Assembly (NCBI GenBank): GCA_036374835.1
Contig: DASUTB010000046.1
Coordinates: forward strand, 1 to 15,791
Length of the DNA: 15,791 nt
DNA from: DASUTB01 sp036374835
Lineage (GTDB): Bacteria > Actinomycetota > Actinomycetes > Jiangellales > Jiangellaceae
Reading direction: 5' to 3'
The stretch's first letter is position 1. Every line of letters starts with the position of its first letter. Positions 8,032-15,320 of this stretch are shown piece after piece. Under the pieces are notes generated by a model. That model searched no databases, was not told where the DNA came from, and saw only the letters and a list, made by a program, of their open reading frames with translations. The translations under genes and the position numbers were made by a program.

Positions 8032-8904
8032 ATGAGCGGGCTCGACGGCAAGCGCGTGGTGATCACGGGCGCGGCGCGCGGCATCGGCGCACGCCTGGCC
8101 GAACGCGCCGCAGAACACGGCGCGCGGGTCGGCCTGGTCGGGCTCGAACCGGACCGGCTTCGAGAACGTGCTGCGGCGCTCGGCGACCGGCACGTGTGGG
8201 CCGAGTGCGACGTCACCGATCAAGCTAGCCTGAACGCCGCTTTCGAATCGGTCGCCGATCGGTTCGGTGGTGTCGACGTGGTCGTGGCCAACGCCGGCAT
8301 CTCGAACCACGGCACGGTGGCGACCGGGCCGGTGGATGCGCTGGTGCGGACCGTCGAGGTCAACCTTTCCGGTGTGATCCGCACCGCCAGCGCGGCGCTG
8401 CCGCACCTGCTCGCGTCCCGCGGGTACGCGTTGCTGATCTCCTCGGTCTCGGCCTTCGCGGCAATGCCGGGCATGGCCGCGTACGCAGCCTCGAAAGCCG
8501 GGGTTGAGCAGTTCGGCAACGTGCTGCGACTCGAGGTGGCGCATCGGGGCATGGCGGTCGGGACGGCGCATCCGATCTGGACCGACACGGATCTGGTGGG
8601 CGACGTCGGCGAAGATCTACCGTCCTTCCACCGCGCCAGGGAGCGGCTGCCGTGGCCGTTGCGCCGTGTGATCTCGGTGGACGAGTGTGTGGATCGGCTG
8701 ATCGCCGGCATCGAACAACGGCGACGACGCGTCTACGCGCCGCGGGCGATCGTCCTTTCGCACGCGCTGCGCACTCTGACGCTCAGCCGGGCCGGCGAAC
8801 GGCTCGCCCGGCGGCTCAGCGGGGACGGCCGGTTCGTCGACGAGTTCGAGGCCGAGGTTCGTGCCCTGGGCCGGCCGTTCGGCAGGCACCATGCCGGCCA
8901 CTGA
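8032..8904 (+). CDS. Short-chain dehydrogenase/reductase (SDR)
   Basis: 290-residue classical SDR with a C-terminal extension of about 40 residues. Cofactor motif TGAARGIG (12-19), acidic D60 contacting adenine, NAG (87-89), structural N111, and catalytic Ser138, Tyr151 and Lys155 (YAASK). It is expected to interconvert an alcohol and a ketone/aldehyde with NAD(P)(H). The extension after about residue 220 is Arg-rich and resembles the tails of SDRs found beside BVMOs in mycobacteria. ATG at 8032 with SD GAGGTGG (8016-8022) inside the end of the monooxygenase gene. The stop overlaps the following hydrolase start by 14 nt, so the three genes are a translationally coupled operon. In context it could supply the ketone substrate to the BVMO or reduce its products. 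Confidence 0.92.
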   Translation: MSGLDGKRVVITGAARGIGARLAERAAEHGARVGLVGLEPDRLRERAAALGDRHVWAECDVTDQASLNAAFESVADRFGGVDVVVANAGISNHGTVATGPVDALVRTVEVNLSGVIRTASAALPHLLASRGYALLISSVSAFAAMPGMAAYAASKAGVEQFGNVLRLEVAHRGMAVGTAHPIWTDTDLVGDVGEDLPSFHRARERLPWPLRRVISVDECVDRLIAGIEQRRRRVYAPRAIVLSHALRTLTLSRAGERLARRLSGDGRFVDEFEAEVRALGRPFGRHHAGH

Positions 8905-9688
8905 ACTCAACTTCGTCCGGCGCGGGAGGGGTCAGCCACTCCTGCTGCTGCACGGCATCGGCCACCGCTGGCAGGCATGGGAGCCGGTATTGGGCGAGCT
9001 CGCCGCCGCGCACGATGTGATCGCTGTCGACCTGCCCGGGTTCGGGCACTCGCCGCTGCCGGCGGACAAGCTGGCGGGAGGGATGGCGTCGATGCGGCGC
9101 GAGCTCGAAGCGTTCATCGACCGGCTCGGCATCGATCGGCCGCACGTGGCCGGCAACAGCCTCGGAGGCGCGCTCGCGCTCGAGCTGGCAGCCGCCGGGC
9201 GGGCCGCGTCGGTCACAGCGTTCTCGCCGGCCGGGTTCTTCCGGAGAAGGCACCGCGTCCGGGCGCTGGCGATCTTGTCCGCACTCCGCGCCAACACACT
9301 GCTGCCCGAGCTGGTGCTGCATACCGCACTCCGGTCGGGAATGATCCGGCGGTTGAGCTTCGGACCGCTGATGACCAAGCCGGACCGGCTCACCGTCGAT
9401 CGGATGGTCGGGGACGCCCTGGCACTTCGGCGGGCACGCGGCTTCCATGCGATGGCGGCGGCAGCCCGTCACTACTCGTATACCGGGACGCCGACCTGCC
9501 CGGTGACGATCGCCTGGGCGGCCGGCGACCGGATCCTCCCTCCGAGCGAGGCTGCCGTCGCAGCAGACCGCTTGCCGAATGCGCGTCACGTCATGTTGTC
9601 CGGCTGCGGCCACGTCCCGATGAGCGACGACCCCGCCCTCGTTGCCGAAACGATACTGAGCACCACTGCCTGGGCCGGTACGCAATAG
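8891..9688 (+). CDS. Alpha/beta-fold hydrolase
   Basis: 265-residue serine hydrolase. Oxyanion-hole motif HGIG (21-24), nucleophile elbow GNSLGG (88-93, Ser90), acid Asp213 in AAGDR, and catalytic His241 in GCGHVPM. The lid region (about 115-195) is Arg- and Leu-rich. The family hydrolyses esters, lactones or C-C bonds. Following a BVMO and an SDR it would fit hydrolysis of the ester or lactone produced by Baeyer-Villiger oxidation, which is inference from context. I choose ATG 8891 (GGCAGG upstream) over the in-frame GTG 8861, because the conserved sequence begins just after 8891 and the shorter overlap with the SDR is typical. The 91 nt that follow hold a weak CGGT/ACCG hairpin (9717-9728 area) and then the promoter of the next gene. 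Confidence 0.88.
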   Translation: MPATELNFVRRGRGQPLLLLHGIGHRWQAWEPVLGELAAAHDVIAVDLPGFGHSPLPADKLAGGMASMRRELEAFIDRLGIDRPHVAGNSLGGALALELAAAGRAASVTAFSPAGFFRRRHRVRALAILSALRANTLLPELVLHTALRSGMIRRLSFGPLMTKPDRLTVDRMVGDALALRRARGFHAMAAAARHYSYTGTPTCPVTIAWAAGDRILPPSEAAVAADRLPNARHVMLSGCGHVPMSDDPALVAETILSTTAWAGTQ

Positions 9689-9766
9689 ACCCGGCGCAGC
9701 GTGATCTTTAGCACCGGTTTCTACCGTCTCGCGCGATTCGCCTTCTGCAGTTTGCCGAGCGTTCCC

Positions 9767-9779
9767 TACACTGGGTCCC
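9767..9779 (+). promoter_or_regulatory. Leaderless-type -10 element before the small conserved gene
   Basis: TACACT at 9767-9772 fits TANNNT and ends 7 nt before the GTG at 9780, the usual placement for actinobacterial leaderless transcripts. There is no SD between them. The -10 is flanked by CCC/GGG. No clear -35 is visible at the expected distance. Confidence 0.5.
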
Positions 9780-10088
9780 GTGATCTTCAAGCGCGTCGGC
9801 GACGCGAAGCCGTATCCCGAGCACGGGACCACGCTGCGCGAGTGGGCCGAGCTGCCGCCGCGTCAGGTCCGGCTCGACGAATTGGTCACCACGAAACGCA
9901 CGCTCGACCTCGAGGCGCTGCTGGCCGAGGACTCCACCTTCTACGGGGACCTGTTCGCCCACGTAGTGGAGTGGGAGGGCGAGCTGTATCTGGAGGACGG
10001 CCTGCATCGGGCGCTGCGCGCGGCGCTGGCGCAACGCCCGGTGATCCACGCCCGCGTTCTGTCCGTGAAGAACGATGATGACCTTTAG
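9780..10088 (+). CDS. Small conserved actinobacterial protein with ParB/sulfiredoxin-like motif
   Basis: 102 residues beginning MIFKRVGD, with a GTG start. It contains LYLEDGLHRALRAAL (about residues 70-84), which resembles the D-G-x-H-R-x-x-A core of ParB/sulfiredoxin-fold domains, and the acidic motif LLAEDSTFYGDLFAHVVEW. Related proteins in streptomycetes, as I recall, sit next to LytR_C-domain proteins and are often labelled VapB-family antitoxin. I see no toxin partner here, so that label looks unsupported. The gene is not preceded by an SD and appears to be expressed from its own leaderless promoter. It precedes the LytR_C gene by 47 nt. Function unknown; a nucleotide- or DNA-linked regulatory role is possible. 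Confidence 0.75.
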   Translation: MIFKRVGDAKPYPEHGTTLREWAELPPRQVRLDELVTTKRTLDLEALLAEDSTFYGDLFAHVVEWEGELYLEDGLHRALRAALAQRPVIHARVLSVKNDDDL

Positions 10089-10135
10089 GCTAGGCTCACA
10101 CCGCAAGTGCCTAGCATGATTCGCACGGAGAACAG

Positions 10136-10714
10136 ATGGTCGCGCCGCCTCCACCGCCCGCTCCAGAGGACGTGCCGCGACGCAGCTACCGTCATGTTCG
10201 CACCGCGATCACGCTTCTGATCCTGACCGGCTTCGTCATTTGGGCAGGCGTTCGGGCGTGGGAGGAAGTCAGCCTGGATCTCAATGAGAATGACGATCCC
10301 CCGCCCGCGGTGCTGGCGGATCCTACCTGTGCGGCGGTGGCACCCACCGACGCGCCCGCGCCGGAGGAGATCGGGCTCAACGTCTACAACGCCACCGAGC
10401 GCAGTGGGCTGGCGCAGAGTGTCGCCGGCGAGATGCGCGAACGCGGCTTCGCGATCCTCGACGTCGCCAACGACCCCACGTCCCGGACGGTCGTCCACGT
10501 GGCTGAGATCCGGGCCGCGACGATGGAGCAGCCTGGCGTCGCGCTGGTGATGGCGCATTTCCCGGGTGCGGTCTTCGTCGCCGACGAGCGCAGCGACCAG
10601 TCCATCGATTTGGTACTCGGCCCGGAGTTCGCCGGCGTCGCACCGGCACCGTCCCCGGGCGCGGCTGCGACACCTGAAGGCACGGCCACCCCCTTGCCGC
10701 CCTGTTCGGAATGA
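10136..10714 (+). CDS. Membrane-anchored LytR C-terminal-domain (LytR_C) protein
   Basis: 192 residues. A Pro-rich cytoplasmic N-terminus is followed by one TM segment (about 21-41), an acidic Pro-rich linker, a LytR_C domain (about 78-166; LNVYNATERSGLA, then RGFAILDVANDP) and a Pro/Ala/Thr-rich tail ending in Cys-Ser-Glu. The domain lies outside the membrane. It is the accessory domain of LytR-CpsA-Psr cell-wall ligases; stand-alone versions such as mycobacterial Cei act in envelope integrity. The LCP catalytic domain is absent, so it is not itself a ligase. ATG at 10136 with GGAG at 10127-10130. Upstream, TAGGCTAGGCT (10086-10096) offers overlapping TANNNT hexamers that could be a -10. Converges with the antiporter gene; its stop lies in an inverted repeat shared by both 3' ends. 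Confidence 0.85.
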   Translation: MVAPPPPPAPEDVPRRSYRHVRTAITLLILTGFVIWAGVRAWEEVSLDLNENDDPPPAVLADPTCAAVAPTDAPAPEEIGLNVYNATERSGLAQSVAGEMRERGFAILDVANDPTSRTVVHVAEIRAATMEQPGVALVMAHFPGAVFVADERSDQSIDLVLGPEFAGVAPAPSPGAAATPEGTATPLPPCSE

Positions 10715-10788
10715 TCACGTAAACGTCCGACTCCCCAGCCGAACGACGGCTACAGACGGCGCAAGGCCGGTAAACCTCGTGATCATTC
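10709..10788. terminator. Inverted repeat spanning both ends of convergent genes
   Basis: GAATGATCACG (10709-10719) and CGTGATCATTC (10778-10788) are perfect inverted copies, 11 bp, separated by 58 nt that include a small hairpin (AGCCG 10737-10741 with CGGCT 10747-10751). Each arm contains the TGA stop of one of the two convergent genes. It could serve as a bidirectional terminator, though no T run follows either way and the loop is large. Confidence 0.4.
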
Positions 10789-12276
10789 TGGCGTGTCGGG
10801 TGAAATCCAGCGAGCGAGGCGACCGTGCCGACCTACCGCGCGGAGGCGTTTCTCGGTCGCTTCGCGCAGATGCCGTGGAGCGACAATCAGCACGTCGTCG
10901 CCGTATCTGAGCACTGAAGAAGCATCCGGGACGAAACTTCGTTCATCCCGGACGATCAGCCCAACGGACACACCCACCGGAAGCCGCAACTCTCCCACCT
11001 CGACACCGTGAAGCTTGGAGCCTGGCGGGACGCGCAGCTGGACGAGGTCGGCGTCCAAGCGGTCCAACGGCGCGGACTCGACATCGGCGTCGCGCGGCTG
11101 GGAGTCTCCGACGTCGAGTTTCCTCGCCACCCACGGCAGCGTCGGCGCCTGAACCACGGTCAGAATGACCGAAACGACGAAGACGATCGCGAACAACTCG
11201 GGAGAGCGTTCCACGCCCTCGGCAAGCGCGATCGTCGCCAGCACGACCGGAACCGCCCCGAGCAGTCCCGCCCATGACAGGAACATCAGCTCACGCCACG
11301 GCAGCCGGAACGGCAGGCAGGCGATGAGGACCGCCAGGGGCCGGGCGACGAACAGCAGGACCGCCCCGGCGGCGACCGCGGGGACGATCGCCCCGGGCAT
11401 CTGCGAGGGCGAGGCCAAGAGGCCGAGCATCACGAACAGCCCGATCTGGGCGAGCCAGGCCAGCCCTTCGGCGAACGACCGCGTGGCCGCGCGGTGCGGT
11501 AGCTGCGAGTTGCCGAGGATCAGTGCGGCGACGTAAACCGACGCGAATCCGCTCGCGGACGCCATCGCCGCCGTGACATAGGCGAGCAGCGCGAAGGTCA
11601 TGACGGTCAGCGGGTAGAGGCCGAGGGCGGGCAGCGCGGCGCGGCGCAGCAGCGCGACGGCGAGCCGTCCCACGACGAGCCCGACGACCACACCCACGAT
11701 CAGCTGGTAGGCCATGACGCCGGCGACCATCCACACGTCGAGCTCGACCAGTTCACCAGAGGCGATCACCGTCACCAGGACGACGGTGGGTGCGTCGTTG
11801 AGGCCGGACTCCGCCTCGAGCGTGCTCGCGACGCGGCGTTTCAGCGGGACCCTTCGGAGCGTGGAGAACACGGCGGCGGCATCCGTCGGTGCGAACACCG
11901 CGCCGACCAGAATGGCGAGCTTCCAGCCGAGCCCGAGAAAGAAATGCGCGACCAGCGCGACGACGGTCGTGGTGACGGCGACCCCGACTGTGGCCAGCGA
12001 TACACCGATGGCCAATGAGGGACGGATGTCGTCCCACCGCGTCGCGAGGCCACCCTCGGCGAGAATGACCACCAGTGCGGCGAACGCCAGGGCTTGAGCG
12101 AGTCTCGCGTCCTCGAATTCGATGCCGAGCACCGCCTCGCCGAGCAGGACACCGATCAACAGGTAGAGGACGAGGCTGGGTAGACCGATCCGGACACTTG
12201 CCCGCACGGCGGCAACCGACACGATGAGCACGAGCGCACCAATCAACAGGAAGTTGTTGAGCGCGTCGACGTCCAC
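10783..12276 (-). CDS. K+/H+ antiporter, CPA1 family with TrkA_C domain
   Basis: 497 residues. About twelve hydrophobic segments fill residues 8-385, with family motifs APTDAAAVFS (129-138) and EAESGLNDAP (154-163; the N160-D161 pair marks electroneutral CPA1 exchangers). A cytosolic TrkA_C/RCK_C domain follows (about 410-480; LRLPVGVSVGLIVRDERSF). This is the architecture of the NhaP2/CvrA-type potassium/proton antiporter, which exports K+ in exchange for H+ and is commonly gated by a nucleotide or c-di-AMP through the C-terminal domain. Start is GTG at 12276 with GAGGTGG upstream. It lies 170 nt downstream of the VWA gene on the same strand; the gap holds a strong stem-loop, so it probably has its own transcript. 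Together with the RCK channel at 5287-6339, the window holds two ligand-gated K+ efflux routes. Confidence 0.92.
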   Translation of the reverse strand: MDVDALNNFLLIGALVLIVSVAAVRASVRIGLPSLVLYLLIGVLLGEAVLGIEFEDARLAQALAFAALVVILAEGGLATRWDDIRPSLAIGVSLATVGVAVTTTVVALVAHFFLGLGWKLAILVGAVFAPTDAAAVFSTLRRVPLKRRVASTLEAESGLNDAPTVVLVTVIASGELVELDVWMVAGVMAYQLIVGVVVGLVVGRLAVALLRRAALPALGLYPLTVMTFALLAYVTAAMASASGFASVYVAALILGNSQLPHRAATRSFAEGLAWLAQIGLFVMLGLLASPSQMPGAIVPAVAAGAVLLFVARPLAVLIACLPFRLPWRELMFLSWAGLLGAVPVVLATIALAEGVERSPELFAIVFVVSVILTVVQAPTLPWVARKLDVGDSQPRDADVESAPLDRLDADLVQLRVPPGSKLHGVEVGELRLPVGVSVGLIVRDERSFVPDASSVLRYGDDVLIVAPRHLREATEKRLRAVGRHGRLARWISPDTPE

Positions 12277-12375
12277 CCGGCCACCTCGTGAGAGTCGAAC
12301 GGCCCCTGACCAGGACGTCAGAGGCCGATAACTGCTGGGCTTCGCAGTCTACCGATGCATACTTCACCAGGCGCC

Positions 12376-12415
12376 ATGTCGCTTCACAAGGCATGTGACG
12401 GTGGTGAAGCGACGT
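12376..12415 (-). terminator. Strong stem-loop between the VWA and antiporter genes
   Basis: GTCGCTTCAC (12378-12387) pairs perfectly with GTGAAGCGAC (12404-12413), loop 16 nt, extended by one wobble and one further pair. It lies 32 nt after the VWA stop codon. A second CTTCACC (12362-12368) can pair with the same right arm (12403-12409), giving mutually exclusive structures. No T run follows. It may be a terminator, an attenuator in the antiporter leader, or an operator with TTCAC sites 20 bp apart. Confidence 0.4.
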
Positions 12416-12446
12416 CAGTCCTGCCGAACGTGATCGAACGACAGCG

Positions 12447-14111
12447 TCAGTGGTGGACGCCACCGGCGGCAACGTGAATGAACGCGGCCGTGATCTCCTC
12501 AGCCGTGCTGACCTGCGTTATATAGCTGTCGAGCGGTTCCAGCACGTCCACGAGCAGCTCGGTGTCCGGTTCGGCGCCCAGCGCCACCAGGGTGAGGTGC
12601 ACCGGACGTTCCGGATCATGTGCGGCCACCAACTCCGCTTGGAGTTCCTCCGCTGTCAGCGAGCCTGGCCGGTCCTCGTTACGGCCGTCGGTGAGCACCA
12701 CTGCGTGGTTGGGCACACCATCCCGATAGTTTGCCTGCGCGTGCAGGTACACGTCCAACATGGTGTTGTAGAGACCGGTGCCGGTCTCGATCGGCGCCAT
12801 GCCCGAGACGGCGTTGTCCAATCCCCCGCGCTGATCCTCGAGCGGACCGATCCCGACGAGCTCCACCCAGTCGTTGGGCGGGTCCAGGAGCGAACCGAAC
12901 TGCCACAAGCCGACCCCGGCGTCATCCGGCAGGATCTCCACCATGGCCTGCAACCCCTGTTTCACGACGTCGAGCCGGGAGGCGTCTCCCGATGGGGCGG
13001 CTGCGGCCATCGAGCCGGAAATGTCGATCACGAGATGGACGTCCGCCCGCCGGTGCTCCGCGTAGAAGGTCGCGAAGACGTGATCGACGGCGTGTGCCGA
13101 GAAGACCTCGAACGGCTCGCCTTCCAACGGCGGGAACGTGTCGCCGTCGGCTGTGACGGGTTCGCGGTTCGGACCACGCAGGCCGGCGCGCTCCCTCGCA
13201 TCGGCTGACTCGTCGCCGGTCAGGACGCTCAAGACGCGTTCCATCGCCGCCATCACATCCGGATCGTCCGCACCGACTCCGGTCGGCAGCCACGTGTAAC
13301 GAAGCATCGCCGTGTTGTCGGTTCCGGCGAGCAACTCCGCTCCGCGAATGTGCGACGCGGAATCCCCCGAGGCGAGCAGGTCCACCATGACGTACTCCGG
13401 TACCAGGCCGATCTCGCCCGGCTCGGCCGGCACGGCGTTCTCCTGGACGATCCGCATCGACGGCAGGGCCGCGGTCAGCGCCTGCGCGGACGCGTCCATC
13501 CCGGCATCGAGCCAGACCGACTCCCCTACCGCGCCGGCGGCGACCAACCCATCACCGGACCGCTCCGGATCTTGCAGAACCAGCGTCGGCCCGGACGTGC
13601 CGTCGCTCAGCAGGGTCGACAGGCCCAGCCAGCTCGCGCCGGCATCGCGAAGCAATGTGGCGGTCGGCTGGTCGGTGACCATGTAGATCGGGCTGGTGGC
13701 CACGACCGTCCCCGCACCCGGCGCGTCGGCATCGAGCGCAAGCTGGTCGCCGGCGCCGGCCCACGCGCCGTCGTCCGGGATCCACACGTGTGTGCCGGAA
13801 TCGGCGACGCGGGACAGCGCGTCCACGCCGTTCGCCACCTCCACGTTCAGCTGGATGCACGTGTCACCCGATGCCACCAGCGGCGCAATCTCGGTGAGCA
13901 CCGGCCGGTACGAGCTGGTCGTCACGATGCGCAGCTGTGTGCACCAGTCGACGTCGAACGTGTCGTCCTCGGGTGCTGCGTTCGGCAACTGATCGTCGCG
14001 CATTAAGTCGAGCACATCGAAGTAATAGACGGCCGCACCCGTGGCAGCAAGCAGCAGTACCGGGCTCACCCACACGAGCCGGCGGCGCCGTGCTGCTCGA
14101 TGCCGTGCCAT
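12447..14111 (-). CDS. Membrane-anchored protein with substrate-binding-like and VWA domains
   Basis: 554 residues from the ATG at 14111. Arg-rich N-terminus (ARHRAARRRR), one TM segment (about 14-31), an extracellular region resembling a bacterial solute-binding protein (about 55-300; begins TQLRIVTTSSYRPVL), and a C-terminal von Willebrand A domain (about 358-545). The VWA domain has an intact MIDAS: DISGS at 363-367, a Thr in the ETGTGLYNT segment, and the Asp in VVLTDGRNED. It should bind a divalent metal and a protein ligand outside the membrane. I prefer 14111 to the upstream in-frame ATG at 14204, because the latter adds 31 residues with no signal features and 14111 has GGGGTGG 7 nt upstream. 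TadG-like proteins of Tad systems also carry a VWA domain, and tadC lies two genes upstream, so a link to that secretion system is plausible but unproven. Confidence 0.85.
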   Translation of the reverse strand: MARHRAARRRRLVWVSPVLLLAATGAAVYYFDVLDLMRDDQLPNAAPEDDTFDVDWCTQLRIVTTSSYRPVLTEIAPLVASGDTCIQLNVEVANGVDALSRVADSGTHVWIPDDGAWAGAGDQLALDADAPGAGTVVATSPIYMVTDQPTATLLRDAGASWLGLSTLLSDGTSGPTLVLQDPERSGDGLVAAGAVGESVWLDAGMDASAQALTAALPSMRIVQENAVPAEPGEIGLVPEYVMVDLLASGDSASHIRGAELLAGTDNTAMLRYTWLPTGVGADDPDVMAAMERVLSVLTGDESADARERAGLRGPNREPVTADGDTFPPLEGEPFEVFSAHAVDHVFATFYAEHRRADVHLVIDISGSMAAAAPSGDASRLDVVKQGLQAMVEILPDDAGVGLWQFGSLLDPPNDWVELVGIGPLEDQRGGLDNAVSGMAPIETGTGLYNTMLDVYLHAQANYRDGVPNHAVVLTDGRNEDRPGSLTAEELQAELVAAHDPERPVHLTLVALGAEPDTELLVDVLEPLDSYITQVSTAEEITAAFIHVAAGGVHH

Positions 14112-14144
14112 GCCAAAGCCACCCCTACCCGCCACGACGAGGTC

Positions 14145-14188
14145 ACCATACTCGTGGTAATTGCTCAGTGGAAGACCCGCTACGTAGC
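14145..14188 (-). promoter_or_regulatory. Putative promoter and palindromic operator of the VWA gene
   Basis: On the minus strand TTCCAC (14173-14168) and TATGGT (14150-14145) are 17 bp apart and lie 33 bp before the ATG at 14111. Just upstream of the -35 is a perfect 10-bp palindrome, GCTACGTAGC (14179-14188), suitable for a dimeric regulator. The -35 is a weak match, so the call is tentative. Confidence 0.35.
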
Positions 14189-14206
14189 AGGTCATGGCAG
14201 GCACGG

Positions 14207-14223
14207 CTCATGCAGGGCATGAG
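14207..14223. terminator. Short perfect hairpin after the DivIVA-like gene
   Basis: CTCATGC (14207-14213) and GCATGAG (14217-14223) form a 7-bp perfect stem with a 3-nt loop, 46 nt past the stop of the DivIVA-like gene. No T run on the minus strand. It could stop transcription from the Tad side or be an operator for the VWA gene. Confidence 0.35.
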
Positions 14224-14268
14224 TTCAAATCGCGGGGCGGCGCAGGTGACTATTTCCGTGCGGTGGGT

Positions 14269-15294
14269 CTACCGATGCCAGTCGTCGGCGTCGAGAATAC
14301 GAACCTGTTCGGCGATCAGTGCGCGGATGCGGTTGCGGTAGTCGGCCTGGAAGCGGTCGAGGTCATCGATGTGGTCTTGGAGTTGATCCCGGCGAGAAGT
14401 CAGGTCGGCAAGGATGGCGTCCCGCTCCTCCCTTGCCTCGGCGACCATCCGGTCCGCCTCCTCGGACGCCGCGCCGACCGTGTCGTCGTAGGCACGCTTT
14501 CCTTCCTCGATCAACCGGTCGTGCTCAGCCTGCGCGCTACGGACGAGTTCGTCGTGCTCCTGCTGCGCGCTGTCGAGTAGTGCATTCGCGCGACTGGTCG
14601 CGTCGGCGATCATCTCGTCCCGCTCCGATTCGGCCTCGGCGCGGATCTCCTGGGCCACCGCGAGACCACGATCGACGTGCTCCGCGCGCAAAGTCTCGGC
14701 CAGCGTAGCGATGACGGCCAGATCACCGATCGGTCCGGCATCCTCACCGAGCTGCAGCCCGGAAATGAGACCGGCCAACCTGTCTTGGCCGAGTTCCGCG
14801 GAGACGGCCGCTTCGGCGTCGGCGCGGAGTGCGGCCAGCCGCACGGCCAGACTCTCCTCTTCCTGACGAGCCTCGTCGACGAGTTCGCGCGCCTCCTCAC
14901 GGGCCTCGCGGGCCCGCTTCTTGAGGGTGGTCATGTCATCTTCGAACCGGGCCTTGATCTGCTCCAGATCGGCGTCGCGTTCGGATTCGGCCCGGGAGAC
15001 GGCTTCCTGGGCGTCAGCTATCCGCTGATCGGCGTCCCGCAGTTCGGCCGCGAGGGCCTCGCGCTCCCGGCGAAGCTGCTCGAGTTGCTGCTCCTCGGCC
15101 GCCAGCCGCGCCGTCGGAGCTTCGCGCTGCATTCGATCGATCTCGGCCTGTCCCTCGTCGACCTGTCGGCGCAGCCGCCGCAGCTCGACGACGACCTCCT
15201 CGAGGAACGCGTCGACGTCGTTCTCGTCGTAGCCGCGGCGCAGCGACGTGGTCCGGAATGTCCTACGCACGACATCGTCCGGATGCAGCGGCAT
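14269..15294 (-). CDS. DivIVA-domain coiled-coil protein
   Basis: 341 residues. The first 40 are a DivIVA/Wag31-type membrane-binding N-terminus, ending in the hallmark RRGYDENDVDAFLEEV (residues 19-34). A long charged coiled coil rich in E, R, A, Q and L runs from about 35 to 180, a short less-charged break about 185-215 (LISGLQLGEDAGPIGDLAVI) may be a hinge, and a second coiled coil runs to about 330. Proteins of this type bind negatively curved membrane at poles and septa and recruit other machinery. It is longer than typical Wag31/DivIVA (about 200-260) and lacks a ftsZ/sepF/ileS neighbourhood, so it is a paralogue rather than the canonical polar-growth DivIVA. ATG at 15294 has SD AGGGGGAG. 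It lies 26 nt after the tadC stop, so co-transcription is likely; it may position the Tad machine. Confidence 0.88.
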   Translation of the reverse strand: MPLHPDDVVRRTFRTTSLRRGYDENDVDAFLEEVVVELRRLRRQVDEGQAEIDRMQREAPTARLAAEEQQLEQLRREREALAAELRDADQRIADAQEAVSRAESERDADLEQIKARFEDDMTTLKKRAREAREEARELVDEARQEEESLAVRLAALRADAEAAVSAELGQDRLAGLISGLQLGEDAGPIGDLAVIATLAETLRAEHVDRGLAVAQEIRAEAESERDEMIADATSRANALLDSAQQEHDELVRSAQAEHDRLIEEGKRAYDDTVGAASEEADRMVAEAREERDAILADLTSRRDQLQDHIDDLDRFQADYRNRIRALIAEQVRILDADDWHR

Positions 15295-15320
15295 GTCTCC
15301 CCCTTCAAGCGACAGATCGG

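Noticed and set aside
8861..8890. GTG at 8861 as start of the alpha/beta hydrolase
   Set aside because: It adds ten residues that only restate the SDR coding region; ATG 8891 gives the usual N-terminal length and a short overlap.
9780..10088. Toxin-antitoxin (VapBC) locus
   Set aside because: There is no PIN-domain toxin beside the small gene, and its visible motif is ParB-like rather than VapB-like.
12277..12446. Possible c-di-AMP (ydaO) riboswitch before the K+/H+ antiporter
   Set aside because: The location is suggestive, but I could not find the conserved core motifs; only simple stem-loops are visible. A covariance-model search would settle it.
12450..13208. Plus-strand frame opposite the VWA domain
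   Set aside because: Antisense to the intact MIDAS-bearing VWA sequence and without recognisable features.
14112..14204. ATG at 14204 as start of the VWA protein
   Set aside because: The extra 31 residues lack a signal or membrane character; ATG 14111 has a spaced GGGGTGG and begins directly before the Arg-rich TM anchor.
14217..14240. tRNA T-loop-like GTTCAAATC
   Set aside because: The flanking bases do not form the 5-bp T stem, and no acceptor or anticodon arms are found nearby.
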